This document shows positions 23,727 through 27,131 of a stretch of 27,131 bases of DNA, in pieces. This DNA comes from an uncultured bacterium (GTDB lineage Bacteria; Cyanobacteriota; Vampirovibrionia; Gastranaerophilales; Gastranaerophilaceae): assembly GCA_902489575.1 (NCBI GenBank), contig CABUAQ010000020.1, forward strand, positions 1 through 27,131. Direction: 5' to 3'. The translations under genes were made by a program, and so were the position numbers. Position 1 is the first letter of the stretch, and every line of letters begins with the position of its first letter. Under the pieces are notes generated by a model that was given only the letters and a program-made list of their open reading frames with translations, ran no database searches and was not told the DNA's origin.

Positions 23727-23755
23727 ATTATACCATATCTTACTAGTTATTACAA
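23727..23755 (-). promoter_or_regulatory. Promoter of lemA
   Basis: On the minus strand TTGTAA (plus 23750-23755), 17 bp, TATAAT (23727-23732) preceded by TGG (extended -10). The -35 box overlaps the stop codon of the upstream DUF3137 gene. Confidence 0.75.
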
Positions 23756-24841
23756 GCCTAATTTCTTATCTAATTTAAAATGATCAACCAATTCTAAAAT
23801 GGAAACAAATTCTTCAAAAAGGACTGAAAATTGAGTAGTTTCAGCAACAGGTTGTGTCAACCCGAATAAATTAAACAAATCAGAGCGACAATAAGGCGCT
23901 ATATAAATAGAATCTCCATAAAAAGCACAGAAAGTTTTTCCATTAGAAGAAAAAGCCAAAGAAATATTTTTAAATCGTTCCATAAAACTTGTTGTAATTA
24001 AGTATCTGGCTTCTATCTGATTAGTAGAATAAACATAATACTCATTATTAAATTCAACATCTTCCAGTGATATAAGCTGCATCTTCATTTTTTTTAAATC
24101 AGAAACATCGTCTAATCCTACTCTTTTAGGCCTGATTATAGTAACACCCTCAAATTTCTTATTCATTTTTAATTTAATTACTGCACCTTTAAAAATAACC
24201 ATTGAATGCTTTCCGCCTGTTTCATAACTACACTCAGATAAATTTAAGCTGACATTTCTATACTTACCAACAAAGCAGTCATCAAAAGATTTAACAGCAT
24301 TGTTAATTTTAGGGAAAATATTTATACTACATAATTCATCATGCGAAATAGGCGGGGTTTCTTGCCAGTAAAAACCGTTAAAAGCTTTCATAAGCATTGG
24401 CATTATCTTACGCTTAACTTTTTTTTCAAAAGTCTTTTTTATCCATAACCAGACAACAACTGCCATGGAAAAACAAGCCCCGGCAAGCTCACCTGCAGTA
24501 CGCCCACTAGCAAAAAAGTAGATTAATAAACCTGCAATAACAAGAATAGATACAATAATAACAGCAAACTTAAAACGTTTTTTTCTCTCACCTTCATAAG
24601 CCTGCAAAACAGGTATTACATCATTTTCTAAACGTACTTTATAATCTTGCCTGAAATTTTCTATAGAATACTCATCCTCGGAATTTTTGGACTCAGGAAC
24701 ATCAGATGTCTTTATGTCACAACCAGCTCCGATGTCTGATATTTCCTGCTCAGGCGCAAGCTCTGACAGATTAGGCTGAATATTCCGTTTTATATTAATA
24801 TTAAAATTTGAATTATTACCACCAAGACTTGGAATAGTCAT
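23750..24841 (-). CDS. DUF3137 family membrane protein, long form
   Basis: 363 aa. A polar, acidic N-terminal extension (1-~70) not present in the copy at 20640 precedes the family core: two hydrophobic segments (about 92-111 and 117-134), then FVGKYRNVSLNLSEC, VIFKGAVI, SLEDVEFNNEYYVYS and IEARYLITTSFMERFKN, ending LVDHFKLDKKLGL. The core and the C-terminal end resemble the plus-strand paralog closely. AGGAGGT lies four bases before the ATG. It follows the nitroreductase gene by 18 bases and precedes lemA. Function of the family is unknown. Confidence 0.87.
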   Translation of the reverse strand: MTIPSLGGNNSNFNINIKRNIQPNLSELAPEQEISDIGAGCDIKTSDVPESKNSEDEYSIENFRQDYKVRLENDVIPVLQAYEGERKKRFKFAVIIVSILVIAGLLIYFFASGRTAGELAGACFSMAVVVWLWIKKTFEKKVKRKIMPMLMKAFNGFYWQETPPISHDELCSINIFPKINNAVKSFDDCFVGKYRNVSLNLSECSYETGGKHSMVIFKGAVIKLKMNKKFEGVTIIRPKRVGLDDVSDLKKMKMQLISLEDVEFNNEYYVYSTNQIEARYLITTSFMERFKNISLAFSSNGKTFCAFYGDSIYIAPYCRSDLFNLFGLTQPVAETTQFSVLFEEFVSILELVDHFKLDKKLGL

Positions 24842-24859
24842 ATAAACCTCCTAAATTAT

Positions 24860-25498
24860 TTACAAAGTTTCAAATGAAACAACATCATCAAATGATTTTC
24901 TTAACTTTTTAACAGGATCTTGAGAAGCTTCATAACCCAAAGTAAGTACATCGACTAAAACCTGCTTATCATTCAAACCAAGAGTTTCTTTAACCTTTAT
25001 AGCCAAAGTATCATCAGATTTAGTCAACTCATTAGCAAAAGCGCCTACTATGCAAGCTCCGACACCCAACTCCTGAGCTTCAAGTGTCATATAAGCTACA
25101 GCATAAGTTATTTGTTCAACAGAACGCAGTAAAGCTTGAGCTTCACCTAAATTTGACGGATTATACAACAAAGAATCAAGCATATAATTTTTAGTTTGCT
25201 CATCAACCCCTCGCTGGTCCAGTACTTTTCCAAAATTGACCTTATTCCAGGCCTCTAAATCAGCCACGCAACAAATTAAAACCGGAGCATTCTTAACATG
25301 ACGCTGACCACCGGAAGCTTCTGCCAGTAAATCTTTTGTATCCTGAGACTTTACAACTATAAACTTCCATGGCTGAACATTTACCCATGAAGGAGCAAAC
25401 CTGCCTGCATCTAAAATCTTTGTAAGAATATCGTCTTCAATCGGCCTATCGATATATTTTCTAACACTTTTTCTTGAAATAACAGCATTCATAACCAT
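24860..25498 (-). CDS. Nitroreductase family FMN oxidoreductase
   Basis: 212 aa. The N-terminus carries the FMN-phosphate site (SRKSVRKY, 8-15), followed by the family pattern RFAPSWVNVQPWKFIVV (33-49), and the C-terminal part has GVGACIVGAF and LTLGY. Such enzymes use NAD(P)H to reduce quinones, nitro compounds or related acceptors; the physiological substrate cannot be read from sequence. AGGAGGT lies five bases before the ATG at 25498. It lies 15 bases after the LCP gene and 18 before the DUF3137 gene, so the three probably form one transcript. Confidence 0.92.
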   Translation of the reverse strand: MVMNAVISRKSVRKYIDRPIEDDILTKILDAGRFAPSWVNVQPWKFIVVKSQDTKDLLAEASGGQRHVKNAPVLICCVADLEAWNKVNFGKVLDQRGVDEQTKNYMLDSLLYNPSNLGEAQALLRSVEQITYAVAYMTLEAQELGVGACIVGAFANELTKSDDTLAIKVKETLGLNDKQVLVDVLTLGYEASQDPVKKLRKSFDDVVSFETL

Positions 25499-25513
25499 GA
25501 TAAACCTCCTGGA

Positions 25514-26902
25514 TTACTTATTATCACCGCCAATTACAACAGTAAAGTCTGTATTAGCACACATATATGAAACCGGATCATAAACAAATTGTCGAGATTT
25601 TACTTCCGGTACCTGCTTTTTCAAATCAGCATAATAATCAATAGTTACATATTTTGAATGAGCAATAAATTGTGAGTGTGCCGAATTCAATGTTCCGGAG
25701 CATCTGACCTCAATACCTGCAGCCTCAAGGGCAGATTTCAAAGCCCTAGCATCATCTCTATTAGATGGAGAACTCATAATACTTGCGGTATAAAACTCTT
25801 TGACAGCGCCAACTTTCTGTCTATAAATTAATCTATCTACAACTTCCTGTGTTTTTTCAGGATCTAAAATCCAATAACTTATATAACCTTGCTTATTCGG
25901 TCCTCCAGGGAGCATAGCGATTTCAATATTATCCATATCAAAATTTTTAGCAAGCGCGGCATACTGGGTCATTTCATAAACAGACATATCTGTTTTCACA
26001 TACTTACTTGCAACCGAAATAACTTTTGGAAGCTTAGCAATAGTCTCAGGCTTTTTCAAGTCAGCCAGCAGTCCTCTCAAAAACCATTGCTGACGCTGAG
26101 TTCTGCCTATATCACCCAAGGCATCATGCCTGAATCTTAAATACTCAACAGCATCTTTTTCAGTTAACCTATGCTTTCCTTTTGTAAAATTAATATGTAA
26201 GTTTCCTGCATTATCATTGTAATGCATATTTTTTTCAACATAAATATCAACACCGCCCAAAGCACCGACAATAGCCCTGACTGCATCATCATGAAACATA
26301 ACGTATTTATCAATATGAACACCCAAAGTATCCTCAACGGTTTTTATAGTCATTTCAACACCACCAATAGCATGTGCTGCATTGATCTTTTGAATTCCCA
26401 TCCCCCTTGGAAGATAAACCTTGCTATCCCTCGGAATAGAAATTGCGTTAACTGTTTTTGTCTTCGGATCAATATTCAATAAAATCATTGTATCAGTACG
26501 TGTTCCGACCCACAAATCAGAATCTGCTCCATTTGAATCCACACCAAGCAATAAAATATTTTGGCGTCTGGGTCCGAAAGGAAGATTAAATTCAGGCTTT
26601 TCCTTTGAATTGTTGCTCAATGACAATTTAGAAATAAGATTAGAAATAAATGAATTTTCTCCCAATTTCTTATCAATAAACTCTTGTTGATTCGCAAAAA
26701 GCAAAATTGCAAATATAGCAGTAAAAAAGACAATGGTCATTAATGTTAAAATTTTTCTAAACGAAGAAGCGGACTGTTTACGGCTTTGCGCATAATTTTC
26801 AAAAGGATTATCAGCTGATCCTATGGAATAACGCCTTTGTGAGCGCCTGCCTGCCCTACTGTTTCCCGCCCCTCTTGGTTTTCTGTCCTTCATATTTATC
26901 AT
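25514..26902 (-). CDS. LytR-CpsA-Psr (LCP) family cell wall polymer transferase
   Basis: 462 aa. A basic cytosolic start (1-48), one membrane helix (about 49-71) and an outside LCP domain (~113-285) with NILLLGVDSN (115-124), RTDTMILLNID (135-145), ISIPRDSKVYLP (154-165), YLRFRHD (254-260) and RTQRQQWFLRGL (267-278). The Arg and Asp residues in these motifs bind the polyprenyl-pyrophosphate substrate in known members. A LytR_C-like domain follows (~369-458). LCP proteins move polymers such as teichoic acid or capsule from lipid carrier to peptidoglycan. First gene of the minus-strand run with nitroreductase and DUF3137. Another in-frame Met lies three codons on; neither has a strong Shine-Dalgarno. 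Confidence 0.93.
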   Translation of the reverse strand: MINMKDRKPRGAGNSRAGRRSQRRYSIGSADNPFENYAQSRKQSASSFRKILTLMTIVFFTAIFAILLFANQQEFIDKKLGENSFISNLISKLSLSNNSKEKPEFNLPFGPRRQNILLLGVDSNGADSDLWVGTRTDTMILLNIDPKTKTVNAISIPRDSKVYLPRGMGIQKINAAHAIGGVEMTIKTVEDTLGVHIDKYVMFHDDAVRAIVGALGGVDIYVEKNMHYNDNAGNLHINFTKGKHRLTEKDAVEYLRFRHDALGDIGRTQRQQWFLRGLLADLKKPETIAKLPKVISVASKYVKTDMSVYEMTQYAALAKNFDMDNIEIAMLPGGPNKQGYISYWILDPEKTQEVVDRLIYRQKVGAVKEFYTASIMSSPSNRDDARALKSALEAAGIEVRCSGTLNSAHSQFIAHSKYVTIDYYADLKKQVPEVKSRQFVYDPVSYMCANTDFTVVIGGDNK

Positions 26903-26965
26903 TTCTCAAAAATTTCTTTCCTGCACTGTAACGATAATATTTTATAATAAAATCAACATAAAGAT

Positions 26966-26979
26966 ATAGTATAAACTAT
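26966..26979. promoter_or_regulatory. Dyad ATAGT-N4-ACTAT upstream of the LCP gene
   Basis: A short perfect inverted repeat in the AT-rich region ahead of the LCP gene (26903-27131). It might be an operator. No promoter with both boxes at good spacing was found there, and no gene is seen in this end of the window. Confidence 0.25.
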
Positions 26980-27131
26980 GTATTTACATAAAAATTATCA
27001 GAACCCATGTCCATAAAAATAAAAATGAACACTTGATTAATAAAATTATTATCAAAAAACTTAAATAATACCCTTAACTTAACAAAATTTTACAAAAATT
27101 ATTTGACTTAAAATTTCAAAATTTACACCAT

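Overview
The window is an AT-rich stretch of a bacterial chromosome with short intergenic gaps, good Shine-Dalgarno sites and recognisable sigma70-type promoters. My best guess for the source is a gut Gastranaerophilales (Melainabacteria/Vampirovibrionia, the non-photosynthetic sister group of Cyanobacteria). The clues are a type IV pilin-like protein of the FTLAEVLITLG...AAMTIPT kind, a threonyl-tRNA synthetase without a TGS domain, two YggT/YlmG proteins, a large cytosolic protein with an N-terminal NFTGR motif, and proteins of unknown function with the usual style of that order. This is an inference from remembered family features; no search was run.

Layout. 1-683: 3' part of a prepilin-like gene. 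911-2704: thrS behind a promoter and a structured leader, closed by a strong terminator. 2802-7089 (minus): a five-gene operon reading mtnP, yggT, yggT, trkA, trkH from a promoter at 7129-7157. 7411-9012 (plus): a secreted protein of unknown function and a TPR protein. 9072-10808: proS with its own promoter and a terminator shared with the convergent gatD. 10872-14021 (minus): a response regulator, a membrane histidine kinase and gatD. 14175-15685 (minus): a small one-TM, Cys/His/Pro-rich protein and a PfkB-family sugar/nucleoside kinase, each with its own promoter. 15824-18268 (plus): an 814-aa protein of unknown function. 18328-20466 (minus): pnp.

20640-23020 is the most unusual part. A DUF3137 membrane protein is followed by tRNA-Arg(CCU). 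Directly after it come three ~160-bp tandem repeats, each starting with a copy of the last 16 nt of that tRNA. Then comes a CHAP-domain protein that lacks a signal peptide, and a convergent tRNA-Arg(CCG) that ends one base from the CHAP stop codon. 23088-26902 (minus): an LCP (LytR-CpsA-Psr) protein, a nitroreductase, a second DUF3137 protein and LemA.

Most genes are housekeeping: translation (thrS, proS, two tRNA-Arg), RNA turnover (pnp), potassium uptake (trkAH), purine/methionine salvage (mtnP) and envelope building (gatD, LCP, possibly YggT). The best candidates for something undescribed are the tRNA-derived tandem repeat, the signalling pair whose kinase has a juxtamembrane CxCCxxCxC cluster, the CxC-TM-CxC small protein beside it, and the 814-aa orphan.
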